Below, one piece after another: positions 1 to 9,073 of a stretch of 34,799 nucleotides of DNA. A program made the translations under genes and the position numbers. Source of the DNA: Spongiibacter marinus (lineage in GTDB: Bacteria; Pseudomonadota; Gammaproteobacteria; Pseudomonadales; Spongiibacteraceae). Every line of letters starts with the position of its first letter. Within the stretch, counting starts at the first letter, position 1. Location: the NCBI RefSeq assembly GCF_016906995.1, contig NZ_JAFBBD010000012.1:1-34799 (forward strand). The letters are read 5' to 3'. The notes below the pieces were generated by a model, which saw only the letters and a program-made list of their open reading frames with translations, was not told the DNA's origin and made no database searches.

Positions 1-97
1 TGAGATGAACTGAGGATTGCTGCGTTTTACGCCGTTGACGCGGAAATTTGGCGATATTTTATAAAAGGGAGAGGTTGTGCAGACCTTCCCTAGGTGT

Positions 98-155
98 TGT
101 CCGCATATTATGTCTCTGGGGTGACGGAAATTGTATCCGAGTGACAAAAACTGTC
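98..155 (+). promoter_or_regulatory. Possible PilR-type activator sites upstream of the pilin
   Basis: TGTC tetramers occur at 98-101, 111-114 and 152-155, and a reversed copy (GACA) at 143-146 forms an inverted repeat with the last one. They lie roughly 80 to 140 bases before the expected start of pilin transcription, where repeated TGTC-type sites bind the response regulator PilR in Pseudomonas pilA promoters. The motif is short and can arise by chance. The rest of 1-207 shows no gene on either strand. Confidence 0.3.
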
Positions 156-207
156 GGCCCCGGGGGGCGCGCTGCTGGGGGATCGTAGCGGAGTGGTTGG
201 TTTTAGT

Positions 208-224
208 TTGGCATGATAGGTGCA
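208..224 (+). promoter_or_regulatory. Sigma-54 (RpoN) promoter of the pilin gene
   Basis: The sequence TTGGCATGATAGGTGCA matches the -24/-12 consensus YTGGCACGrNNNTTGCW with the invariant GG and GC correctly spaced. Transcription should begin near 235, leaving a leader of about 45 bases before the pilin ATG. RpoN control with PilR as activator is the established arrangement for type IVa major pilins in gammaproteobacteria. No competing sigma-70 promoter stands out here. Confidence 0.8.
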
Positions 225-281
225 TGACCCTCTTGAGATTGATAGGTATCAATCGGATTTAATAAGTATTTGGAGAAGATT

Positions 282-788
282 ATGAAGCAAGTTCAAAAAG
301 GTTTTACTTTAATTGAATTGATGATCGTGGTGGCGATTATTGGTATTTTGGCTGCAGTGGCACTGCCTGCTTATCAGGATTACACAATTAGGGCAAAGGT
401 TGCTGAGGGGCTGACGCTGTCTTCCGCGCTGAAGACTGCAATCACAGAAACATTTCAGAGTCAGGGGCCGCGTGATATGAGTTGCACAGATGCGGCTACA
501 TGTGGGGCTTTGGGTGCATCAGTGCTAGACACCACAGCGTTGGCGGGCAATATTAACGTGGATTCAATCACCAGTGGTGAGACTGGAGTAATAACGATTA
601 CGTACGAGACTTCAGTTCTGCCTGCTACTGAAAATGTATTGGTGCTGACTCCTGTTGGCCCTGACGGCACTACCGCTTTGGCACTTAATGCAGTGGCTAA
701 TGCTGGTGCTCAAGTTAATTGGACGTGTAGTATTGATGCTGCCGCTTCTCCAGTGAATGATAAGTATAAACCTTCTAATTGTCGTTAG
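282..788 (+). CDS. pilA: Type IV major pilin precursor (PilA/PilE type)
   Basis: This is a 168-residue prepilin. The ATG at 282 is preferred over an upstream in-frame TTG at 270 because GGAGA at 272-276 serves as its ribosome binding site. A seven-residue leader ends in KG, followed by [20 protein letters not shown], the class III signal peptide and hydrophobic N-terminal helix. The cut by prepilin peptidase PilD should fall between Gly7 and Phe8, and Glu5 of the mature protein is present. Two cysteines near the C-terminus (WTCSID and SNCR) probably close the disulfide-bonded D-region, and another pair lies in the middle (CTDAATC). The product would polymerise into the pilus fibre for twitching, adhesion and DNA uptake. 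The sigma-54 promoter and the neighbouring nadC match pilA loci of Pseudomonas. A minor pilin is unlikely given the promoter and length. Confidence 0.93.
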   Translation: MKQVQKGFTLIELMIVVAIIGILAAVALPAYQDYTIRAKVAEGLTLSSALKTAITETFQSQGPRDMSCTDAATCGALGASVLDTTALAGNINVDSITSGETGVITITYETSVLPATENVLVLTPVGPDGTTALALNAVANAGAQVNWTCSIDAAASPVNDKYKPSNCR

Positions 789-803
789 TAGTTTTTCCTT
801 TCT

Positions 804-832
804 GGTGCCTAGTGAATTAATCACTAGGCACC
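804..832 (+). terminator. Perfect 12-bp hairpin between pilin and nadC
   Basis: GGTGCCTAGTGA (804-815) pairs without mismatch with TCACTAGGCACC (821-832) around the loop ATTAA. It sits between two convergent genes, 16 bases after the pilin stop and just beyond the nadC stop, so it could end transcription from both sides. Neither strand has a U-run after the stem (TTAGCAGC on plus), so it is not a textbook intrinsic terminator and may instead stabilise the pilin mRNA 3' end. Confidence 0.6.
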
Positions 833-839
833 TTAGCAG

Positions 840-2078
<1,239 letters not shown>

Positions 2079-4343
2079 ATGACTGATAAACCCAACAATG
2101 TTGTGGATTTAACCACACGCAGAGACCCGACACCCGGCGCTGTTACAGCCAGTGTGGCCGAGTTGCCTGCCGGTATGGCGGCCCTGCGTGAGAAATGTCA
2201 GTTATTCTTGGCAGAGCGTCTTACCAGCTTATTGGACGATGTTGATGACACGCTCTTTGAGCTTGCGGATGAAGCGAGCAGTGCCAAAGAACAGCATCTT
2301 TATTTTGACTCGATGCGTGAAATTCGCGTTCATCGCCAAGTGATAGAGCAAAAATTTAGCACAAAACTTCGCGACAATTTTACGGATCAGCTGAACGCCG
2401 CCGTCAACGGCGCTGCAGACCGAGGTCGAGCTAAGTTAAAGCTGCTTGAGTCAGATGCTCTGGAAGAGCTGGTTGCTATTGAAGGCATGGCGAAGAAAGC
2501 CGAGCGCCAGCACTTGCAACAATTGTGGCAGTTGAGTGTTGCCTGGCAACACAGTGTTGGTGGCGAAAGTATCAGTGCGGCGGAGTTGCCAATGGGGCCG
2601 GCAAAAATTGCCAAGGCCTTCAGCGAGGCATGCCGCGACCTGAATATCGATATCAAAGCCCGTTTAATACTGTTTAAGATGTTCGACAGCCAAATCATCT
2701 CCCGCTACGGCGAGTTATTTGCTGTGATGCTGCCGGTGTTGGAGACAAGCGGCGCCGCCTTGGAATCAGAGCGGCCTGAGCCTCGGCAGCGCCAAGATGA
2801 GTCCTCGCCGGCAACGGAGCCTTCCGGGGCAGCGGATGAAGGGAGCTCGCGGCCGGCCGCAGAGTTAGTAAATCAATTAGTCGATGCCATGGACGAGGTC
2901 TTTCAACAGGCCTCTGCGAATGAGTCGGCGACCCTTTCCAAGCCGTCGTTTATGGTCGCCCTGCAAGATATGCAGGACGAGCAGTTTAGCCACTTGAAAA
3001 CCCGGGGTGCGGCAAACGACAGTCACGCATTTCTGGAGATTTCGCAAAAGTTGGTCTCTCGCCTCCGTGAGGTGAGCCGAGTTTCTCAAAATGATGCGTC
3101 GGCGCTCTCCCTCGAGAGAGATCAGGATACGGTGCATTTCGTCGGTACCTTATTCCAGTATATGCTCGAAGGCGATGGGCTTTCCGATCCTCTGAAGCGC
3201 TTGTTGGCTCACTTGCAGATCCCCATTCTAAAAATGGCGATGCTGGATAAGAGCTTCTTTAGTCGAGAAGAGCACCCGGCCAGAAAGTTGCTCAGTGCGA
3301 TCGTTGGCGCGGGTATTGGTTGGTCGCCTGTTTCCACGCCCGAAAAAGACCCGCTGTATAAAAAGCTCGAAGAAGTCGTCATGCGTATTCTGGGCGACTT
3401 CGGTGTAGACACTCAGGTTTTCGTCGACGTTTTGACGGAGTTTGGTAAGTTTCAGGAAAAGGCCCAGCGTCGCGCCGAGTTGGTGGCTCAGCGCACAATC
3501 AACGCAGAGGGCGGTCGGGCAACTGCCCAGGCGGCGCGCTCATATATTTCCGGCTTGCTGGAAGACAAGCTCAGCGAGGTGGATTACCCTCCGGTGGCCC
3601 GCAAAGTCTTGTTAGACGGCTGGAGCAAAGTACTGTTCCTAAGCTATGTGCAGTCTGGTCCCGAGAGCGCAAGTTTCAAAGACGAAGTGCAATTTGTTGA
3701 GCGCTTTTTGTGGAGCGTTGCCCCAAATAATGAAGCTGGACACCGCAATGAGCTGATTACCGCGCTGCCGGTGTTGATCGAAACGCTTCGACTCGGATTT
3801 AATCGGGTGTCGCTAAATGCGTTCGAAACCGGTAAGTGGTTTGAGCAGCTTGAGCGTTTACATCTAGCCAAATTAAGCCGAAATGAGGCGGCGTCGGCAC
3901 CGCGCGCGGCAGATGAAGAGCAAGCATTAGAAGATTTGGACGCCGCCTTGGCAGAGCTCGATGAGCCAGCGGTGGTATCAACGGAAAACGTTATTGCCGC
4001 TGAGGCGGTTGAGCCTGAGTTAGGTTCAAATGAGTCGCCGATTGACGATGCGGCAAGCACCGCCGCGGCGCTTGAGGCCTTGCGCGTTGGCAACTGGGTG
4101 GACTTGCGTCAAGACGACGGAAAAATGCTGCGTAGCCGCTTGGCGGCAGTGATTAACGGCATTGGTAAGTACATCTTCGTCAATCGCGCTGGAATTAAAG
4201 TCGCTGAATACGATATGGATACCCTGCGATCAGCAGTGGTTGACGGCGATATCGTGCTGATCGAAGACGACAGAATGTTTGACCGGGCACTGGAGTCGGT
4301 GATTAGTAACCTGCGCGACATGCACGACAAGCCGCTAAGTTAA
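2079..4343 (+). CDS. DUF1631 family protein (homologue of the Pseudomonas gene between nadC and ampD)
   Basis: This is a 754-residue cytoplasmic protein of the DUF1631 family, sometimes mislabelled thymidine phosphorylase. No signal peptide or membrane span is visible. The N-terminal half is helical (for example SLLDDVDDTLFELADEASSA near residue 50). It is followed by an acidic, Ala/Ser/Pro-rich linker around residues 225-265, another helical segment with FFSREEHPARKLL near 395, a second acidic linker near 600-660, and a C-terminal beta-rich part (GNWVDLRQDDGKMLRSRLAA, YIFVNRAGIKVAEY). That last part resembles PilZ-like folds, so a nucleotide-signal role is possible but unproven. The position between nadC and ampD matches Pseudomonas. 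The biochemical function is unknown to me. Confidence 0.8.
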   Translation: MTDKPNNVVDLTTRRDPTPGAVTASVAELPAGMAALREKCQLFLAERLTSLLDDVDDTLFELADEASSAKEQHLYFDSMREIRVHRQVIEQKFSTKLRDNFTDQLNAAVNGAADRGRAKLKLLESDALEELVAIEGMAKKAERQHLQQLWQLSVAWQHSVGGESISAAELPMGPAKIAKAFSEACRDLNIDIKARLILFKMFDSQIISRYGELFAVMLPVLETSGAALESERPEPRQRQDESSPATEPSGAADEGSSRPAAELVNQLVDAMDEVFQQASANESATLSKPSFMVALQDMQDEQFSHLKTRGAANDSHAFLEISQKLVSRLREVSRVSQNDASALSLERDQDTVHFVGTLFQYMLEGDGLSDPLKRLLAHLQIPILKMAMLDKSFFSREEHPARKLLSAIVGAGIGWSPVSTPEKDPLYKKLEEVVMRILGDFGVDTQVFVDVLTEFGKFQEKAQRRAELVAQRTINAEGGRATAQAARSYISGLLEDKLSEVDYPPVARKVLLDGWSKVLFLSYVQSGPESASFKDEVQFVERFLWSVAPNNEAGHRNELITALPVLIETLRLGFNRVSLNAFETGKWFEQLERLHLAKLSRNEAASAPRAADEEQALEDLDAALAELDEPAVVSTENVIAAEAVEPELGSNESPIDDAASTAAALEALRVGNWVDLRQDDGKMLRSRLAAVINGIGKYIFVNRAGIKVAEYDMDTLRSAVVDGDIVLIEDDRMFDRALESVISNLRDMHDKPLS

Positions 4344-4383
4344 GGCATCTCTGAGTTATCACCGAATTAATCAGAGGCGCCTT
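4342..4383 (+). terminator. Imperfect hairpin after the DUF1631 gene
   Basis: AAGGCATCTCTGA (4342-4354) pairs with TCAGAGGCGCCTT (4371-4383) apart from one A-C mismatch and one G-U wobble. The 16-base loop contains the GAATTAA seen in the pilin hairpin loop region. The stem begins within the TAA stop codon. No U-run follows, so the terminator call is tentative; ampD starts 84 bases downstream. Confidence 0.45.
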
Positions 4384-4466
4384 AAGTACTGCGCGGCTGG
4401 GCTTGTCCGGCCTCACTAAATTTCTCATGGCCTGTTACACTTTCCCGCAGAAACGCGGGAGTGCAG

Positions 4467-5015
4467 ATGTACACGATTGATAAAAATGGGTGGTTTGAAC
4501 ACGCCCGCAAAACCCCCTCCGAAAACTTCAATGCTCGCCCCGAAGGGGAGGAGATTGACCTTCTGCTCATCCACAATATCAGCCTGCCACCCGGGCAGTT
4601 TGGCACGGGCTGCGTGCCGCAGTTTTTTTGTAATACCTTGGACTGCAGTCAGGATCCGGCGCTGGCCGATATTCAGGAGTTGAAGGTCTCGGCGCACTTA
4701 TTCATTGACCGAGAAGGCGAGTGCTTCCAGTTTGTCTCCCTGCTAGATCGCGCCTGGCATGCGGGGGTGTCGCAATTTTGTGGCCGGGACAACTGCAACG
4801 ACTTTAGTATTGGCATTGAGCTGGAGGGTGAAGACCACCGCCCCTATACCGAGCGGCAGTACCACGAGTTAGCGGCAGTCACGCGCGCCTTGCGTCAGCG
4901 GTTTCCAAAAATTAATCTAGAGCGTATCGTTGGGCACTGTGATGTTGCGCCCGGAAGAAAAACCGATCCGGGGCCGGCCTTTAACTGGGACAAATTGCGC
5001 GCCTTGTTAGCTTAA
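4467..5015 (+). CDS. ampD: 1,6-anhydro-N-acetylmuramyl-L-alanine amidase AmpD
   Basis: This 182-residue zinc amidase of the N-acetylmuramoyl-L-alanine amidase 2 fold removes the peptide from anhydro-muropeptides in the cytoplasm. It thereby recycles cell wall and keeps ampC inducers low. The first zinc ligand is in LLLIHNISLPP near residue 37, and the other two are in GHCDVAPGRKTDPGPAFNW near residues 152-170 (His, then Asp), with the catalytic Lys just before the Asp. No signal peptide is present, which separates it from periplasmic AmiD/AmpDh enzymes. The ATG at 4467 is chosen over GTG at 4461 because GGGAG at 4457-4461 lies five bases before it. ampE follows after 35 bases, probably as one unit. 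Confidence 0.95.
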   Translation: MYTIDKNGWFEHARKTPSENFNARPEGEEIDLLLIHNISLPPGQFGTGCVPQFFCNTLDCSQDPALADIQELKVSAHLFIDREGECFQFVSLLDRAWHAGVSQFCGRDNCNDFSIGIELEGEDHRPYTERQYHELAAVTRALRQRFPKINLERIVGHCDVAPGRKTDPGPAFNWDKLRALLA

Positions 5016-5050
5016 CGCCTTCCTGTAGCGGTAATGAGTGGAAATTAACT

Positions 5051-5902
5051 ATGGAATTTTTCGCGATTTTGATCGCTTGGGGTGCGGTACAGTTCTGGGG
5101 TAGCGCGGAACTGTTCCAGCGCGATAGTTGGGTGGTGCAATACCGTCAGCTGCTGAAAGGATTTGCCAGTCCCGCTCTTCGTTTGGGGCTTTTTGTATTA
5201 GTGCCGGTGTTATTACTGGCGCTGCTGTTGTGGTTGATTGCTCCGCTCGTTTTTGGCTTACCGCTGTTCTTAATTAGCGTGGCGGTATTGCTATACAGCC
5301 TGGGAAGGGGAGACTTTCAAATACAGCTGCGCCTCTACCTAAACAGCTGGCAGCGCGGAGATTTAGAAGGGGCCTTCCTCTATGGTCAGCACTTTAGTGA
5401 GGAGCTCTGTGACAGCGGTGCGGACAATGCCCTGCAAATGCACAACGCCGTGCGCAAGGCCGTGTTCTATCAGGGGTTTGAGCGCTGGTTTGCGGTGGTG
5501 TTTTGGTTTTTTGCCTTGGGACCGGCAGCGGCATTGCTCTACCGTTTGGTGTTCATGACCGCGCAAGATGCCCTTGCCAGTCAGCAAGAGCGGGATTTAA
5601 GTAAAAACTTACTCTACTACCTGGAGTGGTTGCCCGCCCGCCTTCTCGGTTTTGCCTTCGCACTGATTGGCGATTTCGAGGGGTGCTTTGGGAAATGGCG
5701 GGCTATGGTGCTGGGGGATCTACCCAGCGACGCTTACCTGGATGAGCTGGGAAGCTGTTCTATGGCCTCAGCGGTGAACGCTGAGCTCGATGGTGATCAA
5801 TTCGTTCAGCAGGCAGCGCAAGAGTTGCAAAAAGTGCAGCAGTTACTTTCTCGCAGCCTACTGTGTTGGATCGCCGTGATGGCGTTAATGCAGTTGTTCT
5901 AG
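5051..5902 (+). CDS. ampE: Regulatory signalling modulator protein AmpE
   Basis: This 283-residue inner-membrane protein is of the AmpE (CobD/CbiB-like) family. Hydrophobic segments occur near residues 3-17, 42-80 (two spans), about 145-170, and at the extreme C-terminus (LLCWIAVMALMQLF). The family-typical opening MEFFAILIAWGAVQF, the motif WVVQYRQLL, and HNAVRKAVFYQGFERWFAVVFWF near residue 132-155 are present. AmpE is encoded with AmpD in enterics and Pseudomonas and was proposed to sense or relay muropeptide status; its exact activity is unsettled. It should not be confused with the missing cobalamin gene cbiB, to which it is distantly related, because the AmpE-specific sequence and ampD neighbour are clear. 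Confidence 0.9.
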   Translation: MEFFAILIAWGAVQFWGSAELFQRDSWVVQYRQLLKGFASPALRLGLFVLVPVLLLALLLWLIAPLVFGLPLFLISVAVLLYSLGRGDFQIQLRLYLNSWQRGDLEGAFLYGQHFSEELCDSGADNALQMHNAVRKAVFYQGFERWFAVVFWFFALGPAAALLYRLVFMTAQDALASQQERDLSKNLLYYLEWLPARLLGFAFALIGDFEGCFGKWRAMVLGDLPSDAYLDELGSCSMASAVNAELDGDQFVQQAAQELQKVQQLLSRSLLCWIAVMALMQLF

Positions 5903-5939
5903 GGCGTGCTAAAACAATGAGTGTTAACAGGCCCTAGGC

Positions 5940-6818
5940 ATGCGTATTGGCATTGATCTCGGCGGCACCAAAATTGAGGCCGTCGCCATGGACGACGGCG
6001 GCGACATTCTTTACCGGCAACGCACGCCGACTCCTCGCGATAATTACGCCTCCATTCTCCGTGCTATTGCCGACCTTGTTGAACGCGTTGAAACGACGCT
6101 CGGCCAGGCGGGCAGTATTGGTATTGGCACGCCGGGCGCCGCCTCAGCGGTCGACGGCAGGATGAAAAATTGCAATACCACCTGTTTGAACGGGCAAGCG
6201 CTACAGCGGGATTTAGAGGCGTTGATGCAGCGCCCGCTGCGCCTAGCGAACGATGCGAACTGTTTCGCCTTGTCTGAGGCGGTTGACGGCGCGGGGCAGA
6301 ATGCGAGCAGTGTCTTTGGTGTCATTATTGGGACCGGCGTTGGCGGTGGCTTCGTGTTTTCTAAGCAGCTTCACGTGGGCGCAAATGCCATCGGGGGAGA
6401 GTGGGGGCATAACCTTATGCCAGGCGCTGACGAGGGGCGTCAGTGTTATTGTGGTCGCCGCGACTGCATAGAAACCTACCTCAGCGGCGCAGGTCTGCTG
6501 CAGAGTTACCAGCGGAATCAGGGGTGTGCTGAGAACGTACAAGGCATTGTGGCTGACGCCGAAGCCGGTAGCGAGCGCGCTCGTGCGCAGCTTGACGATT
6601 ACTGCGAAAAGCTGGCCAGAGCCCTGGCATCAGTCATCAATACGGTCGACCCAGAAGCGATTGTGTTAGGCGGTGGCCTTTCTAATATTCCACTGCTCTA
6701 TACCAAGGTGCCTGAATTATGGGGCAAGTGGGTATTCAGTGATCAATGCCGCACGCAATTATTGCCCGCGCGCTACGGTGATAGCAGCGGTGTGCGCGGT
6801 GCGGCCTGGTTGTGGTGA
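5940..6818 (+). CDS. mak: ROK family sugar kinase, Mak (fructokinase)-like
   Basis: The 292-residue protein phosphorylates a hexose with ATP in the cytoplasm. The N-terminal phosphate-binding loop reads IGIDLGGTKIEAVAM. RLANDANCFALSEA near residue 102 carries the catalytic Asp, VFGVIIGTGVGGGFVF is the second phosphate loop, and GGEWGHN plus CYCGRRDCIETYLSG near residues 170-185 form the ROK zinc site. The ending YGDSSGVRGAAWLW and the TPRDNYASIL stretch resemble E. coli Mak as I remember it, so fructose or mannose is the likelier substrate. N-acetylglucosamine kinase (NagK) is the alternative and would fit the muropeptide neighbours ampD and ampE. It lies 37 bases after ampE and ends one base before the convergent adenosyltransferase gene. 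Confidence 0.85.
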   Translation: MRIGIDLGGTKIEAVAMDDGGDILYRQRTPTPRDNYASILRAIADLVERVETTLGQAGSIGIGTPGAASAVDGRMKNCNTTCLNGQALQRDLEALMQRPLRLANDANCFALSEAVDGAGQNASSVFGVIIGTGVGGGFVFSKQLHVGANAIGGEWGHNLMPGADEGRQCYCGRRDCIETYLSGAGLLQSYQRNQGCAENVQGIVADAEAGSERARAQLDDYCEKLARALASVINTVDPEAIVLGGGLSNIPLLYTKVPELWGKWVFSDQCRTQLLPARYGDSSGVRGAAWLW

Positions 6819-6819
6819 G

Positions 6820-7374
6820 TTAGCGTTTATCGGCGGGTTGCCAAAGTACTTCGTTGTCGCCATTGCGGCGCGCAAGTAATCGCGCCATCACAAATAGAAA
6901 GTCAGAGAGGCGATTGAGGTACTGCCTGCTAGTGTCGTTGATGGCTGTCTCGCGGTGCAGGGCAACAAGGCTGCGCTCCGCGCGACGGCAAATGGCTCGA
7001 GCAAGGTGGCAGGCAGCGGCAGGTTTATTGCCGCCGGGTAAGATAAAGTTCTTCAGTGGCGGCAGGTCGTCGTTGAGGGTGTCCAGGCTCTCTTCAAGTT
7101 CGCCGATGCGCTCTGCACTAACCAGGGTGTAGCCCGGTACAGCGAGTTCACCGCCAAGGTCGAAAAGGTCGTGCTGAATGCGTGCCAGTAGGCGAGCGTA
7201 GTCGTCTTGCTCGGGGAGTTCGGCAATCAGTACGCCCACTTGTGAATTGAGCTCATCTACCGTGCCTATCGCCTCCATTCTGGCGTGATCTTTGTCAATT
7301 CGCGAGCCGTCGCCCAAGCCCGTTGTCCCGTCGTCTCCGGTGCGGGTATAAATCTTGGATAAACGGTGTCCCAT
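6820..7374 (-). CDS. Cob(I)yrinic acid a,c-diamide adenosyltransferase, PduO type
   Basis: This 184-residue ATP:corrinoid adenosyltransferase transfers the 5'-deoxyadenosyl group of ATP to cob(I)alamin or cobinamide. The N-terminal ATP-binding motif is IYTRTGDDGTTGLGDGSRI, followed by GTVDELNSQVGV. The later helices contain ILPGGNKPAAACHLARAICR, RRAERSL and YLNRLSDFLFVMAR, all typical of PduO/MMAB trimers. The ATG at 7374 has GAGGG five bases upstream. It is divergent from cobU and may share its control region. A second, unrelated adenosyltransferase of the CobA/BtuR family is encoded at 18687-19289, so this one may serve salvage or deliver AdoCbl to an enzyme. Confidence 0.95.
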   Translation of the reverse strand: MGHRLSKIYTRTGDDGTTGLGDGSRIDKDHARMEAIGTVDELNSQVGVLIAELPEQDDYARLLARIQHDLFDLGGELAVPGYTLVSAERIGELEESLDTLNDDLPPLKNFILPGGNKPAAACHLARAICRRAERSLVALHRETAINDTSRQYLNRLSDFLFVMARLLARRNGDNEVLWQPADKR

Positions 7375-7411
7375 ATTTCCCTCTGCTGACTGCTGTCTTG
7401 TAGAATGACGT

Positions 7412-7479
7412 GCCGGTGCGGAATTTCGCTGCCGGCGTAAGTATACGTGACTTACAGAAACTGGGCAGCCGAGTGCCCA
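7412..7479 (+). promoter_or_regulatory. Three tandem hairpins in the cobU leader
   Basis: Three adjacent hairpins precede cobU. The first is GCCGG-T-GCG(GAATTT)CGC-TG-CCGGC at 7412-7436, the second GTAAGT(ATACGTG)ACTTAC at 7437-7455, and the third TGGGCA(GCCGAG)TGCCCA at 7462-7479. The last stem ends 14 bases before the AGGAG ribosome binding site. I do not see the conserved cobalamin riboswitch core that is obvious before btuB, so this would be a different regulatory leader, an attenuator-like structure, or operator sites. Confidence 0.45.
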
Positions 7480-7502
7480 TAAAAACGATAATAGGAGTCA
7501 GG

Positions 7503-8021
7503 GTGCTGGAATTATATTTAGGTGGTGCGCGGTCTGGCAAAAGCCGCTTGGCGGAACAGCGCGCCTGCGACAGTGGCCGGGAATTGATCTACATCGCCAC
7601 AGCAACCGCGGGGGATGCTGAAATGGCTGCACGTATTGCCCATCATCGGCAGCAGCGTGCAGGCTGCGGTTGGCACACCGTTGAGGCGCCTGAGCAGCTT
7701 TGCCAAGCCATCGCCGAACACGCTGCTGAAAACCGATGCATCTTGGTAGACTGTTTAACGCTGTGGTTGAGCAACTGGCTCATTAAAGATGATGAGCAGC
7801 AATGGCAGGGTGTAAGAGCCGGGTTTCTGCAGTGTATTCAGCGTAATCCAGGGCAGGTGATACTGGTCAGCAACGAAGTTGGTCAAGGCGTTGTCCCCAC
7901 TGGAGCGCTGACTCGCCGCTTTGTAGATGAAGCGGGCCGCCTACATCAGGATATCGCCGCTGTCGCCGACCGGGTGGTATTTGTTACAGCAGGCTTGGAA
8001 CAAGTGTTAAAAGGGAAATAA
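7503..8021 (+). CDS. cobU: Adenosylcobinamide kinase / adenosylcobinamide-phosphate guanylyltransferase
   Basis: This bifunctional 172-residue enzyme (CobU, also called CobP) phosphorylates adenosylcobinamide and then transfers GMP to give AdoCbi-GDP. The P-loop LGGARSGKSRLAEQ lies at the very N-terminus. The guanylate-receiving His lies in ARIAHHRQQR near residue 45, LVDCLTLWLSNWL is near residue 80, and VSNEVGQGVVP and RRFVDEAGRLHQ follow. The GTG at 7503 is the likely start because AGGAG at 7493-7497 is five bases upstream and the P-loop follows at the family's usual distance. The open frame to 7410 is an unneeded extension through the hairpin leader. cobT starts two bases after the stop. 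Confidence 0.93.
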   Translation: MLELYLGGARSGKSRLAEQRACDSGRELIYIATATAGDAEMAARIAHHRQQRAGCGWHTVEAPEQLCQAIAEHAAENRCILVDCLTLWLSNWLIKDDEQQWQGVRAGFLQCIQRNPGQVILVSNEVGQGVVPTGALTRRFVDEAGRLHQDIAAVADRVVFVTAGLEQVLKGK

Positions 8022-8023
8022 CC

Positions 8024-9073
8024 GTGACTGAGTGGTATTTAGAGGCGGCGCCAGAGCCGGACGAGGAAATGCGCGCCGCTGCGCAGCAGCATCAAGACAA
8101 TTTGACCAAGCCGCGTGGCGCTCTGGGGCGACTAGAAGATGTAGCTGTGCAACTGTCGGCGGTTCAGCGCACGCTGACTCCCAGGCTTGATCGGGCGTTT
8201 ATCGCAGTTTTTGCCGCTGATCACGGCGTCGCTGCCGAGGGCGTGTCGGCGTATCCCCAAACGGTAACCGCCGAGATGGTGCGTAATTTCGCCAGCGGTG
8301 GCGCGGCAATCAGTGTGTTGGCCGACAGCGTCGGTGCGTCGTTTAAAGTGGTGAACACGGGAACAGTGTACGCGATTGAAGACCTGCCCAATGTGGTTGA
8401 TCGGCGCGTGGCTGCCGGAACACAAAATATGTGTGTCACCGAGGCGATGGATCGCGAGCAGTGCTTGGAGGCCTTTGCCGTGGGCCGGGATATTATTGAT
8501 GAGGCGGGGGATATTGATATCTTCCTCGGCGGTGAGATGGGTATTGCCAACAGTACCTCTGCTGCGGCACTTGCGGTGGCGCACACGCGGCTGTCGGCAA
8601 CGGCAATGGTGGGACGCGGCACCGGTATTAGTGAGCAGGGCTTAGCCAAAAAAGCGGCGGTGGTCACGCGGGCAATGTCGCGGCACTTGCCGCATATGAA
8701 AGACGGGGTCGAAACCCTGCGGCGTATCGGTGGATTAGAAATTAACGCCTTGGTAGGTGCATATATTCGCGCCGCGCAGAAAGGCATCGTCGTTTTGGTT
8801 GATGGCTACATTTGCACGGCGGCAGCAATTTCTGCCGTGAAGGTGAACCCCACTATTCGACCGTGGTTGTTCTTTTCTCACTGCTCTGCTGAGCCCGGCC
8901 ACAAGCGGCTGTTAGCGAAAATGGATGCGCAGCCGCTGTTAGAGCTGGATATGCGCTTGGGCGAGGGCAGCGGTGCCGCACTGGCTCTGCCAATTTTGCG
9001 TGCGGCCTGTCGACTGCACAACGATATGGCTAGCTTTGAACAAGCCGGAGTAAGTCGAGGTAGCGACGCGTGA
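8024..9073 (+). CDS. cobT: Nicotinate-nucleotide--dimethylbenzimidazole phosphoribosyltransferase
   Basis: The 349-residue enzyme makes alpha-ribazole phosphate from nicotinate mononucleotide and 5,6-dimethylbenzimidazole, the lower-ligand activation step of B12 assembly. Motifs in order are KPRGALGRLE, AVFAADHGVAAEGVSAYPQ, NFASGGAAISVLA, FLGGEMGIANSTSAAALA, GGLEINALVGA, FSHCSAEPGHKRLL and GEGSGAALALPIL, the last holding the catalytic Glu. The start is GTG at 8024, two bases past cobU. The last four bases overlap cobC (GTGA), so cobU, cobT and cobC should be co-translated. BluB, which supplies its base, is encoded in the opposite block at 15384-16046. No irregular residue was noticed. Confidence 0.96.
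   Translation: MTEWYLEAAPEPDEEMRAAAQQHQDNLTKPRGALGRLEDVAVQLSAVQRTLTPRLDRAFIAVFAADHGVAAEGVSAYPQTVTAEMVRNFASGGAAISVLADSVGASFKVVNTGTVYAIEDLPNVVDRRVAAGTQNMCVTEAMDREQCLEAFAVGRDIIDEAGDIDIFLGGEMGIANSTSAAALAVAHTRLSATAMVGRGTGISEQGLAKKAAVVTRAMSRHLPHMKDGVETLRRIGGLEINALVGAYIRAAQKGIVVLVDGYICTAAAISAVKVNPTIRPWLFFSHCSAEPGHKRLLAKMDAQPLLELDMRLGEGSGAALALPILRAACRLHNDMASFEQAGVSRGSDA

Noticed and set aside
1-207. Start of a divergent pilB or another gene at the left edge
   Set aside because: The minus-strand ATG at 106 runs into a stop after about 15 codons, and no other start with a sensible frame is visible.
5051-5902. CbiB (cobalamin biosynthesis) instead of AmpE
   Set aside because: The families are distantly related, but AmpE-specific sequence and the ampD neighbour decide for AmpE.
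7410-7502. N-terminal extension of CobU by 31 residues
   Set aside because: The P-loop of CobU is at the N-terminus in the family, and AGGAG sits correctly before GTG 7503. The extension would translate the hairpin leader.
7375-7502. Canonical cobalamin riboswitch before cobU
   Set aside because: A piece like GCAGCCGAGTGCCC vaguely resembles the B12 box, but the other conserved blocks are absent.
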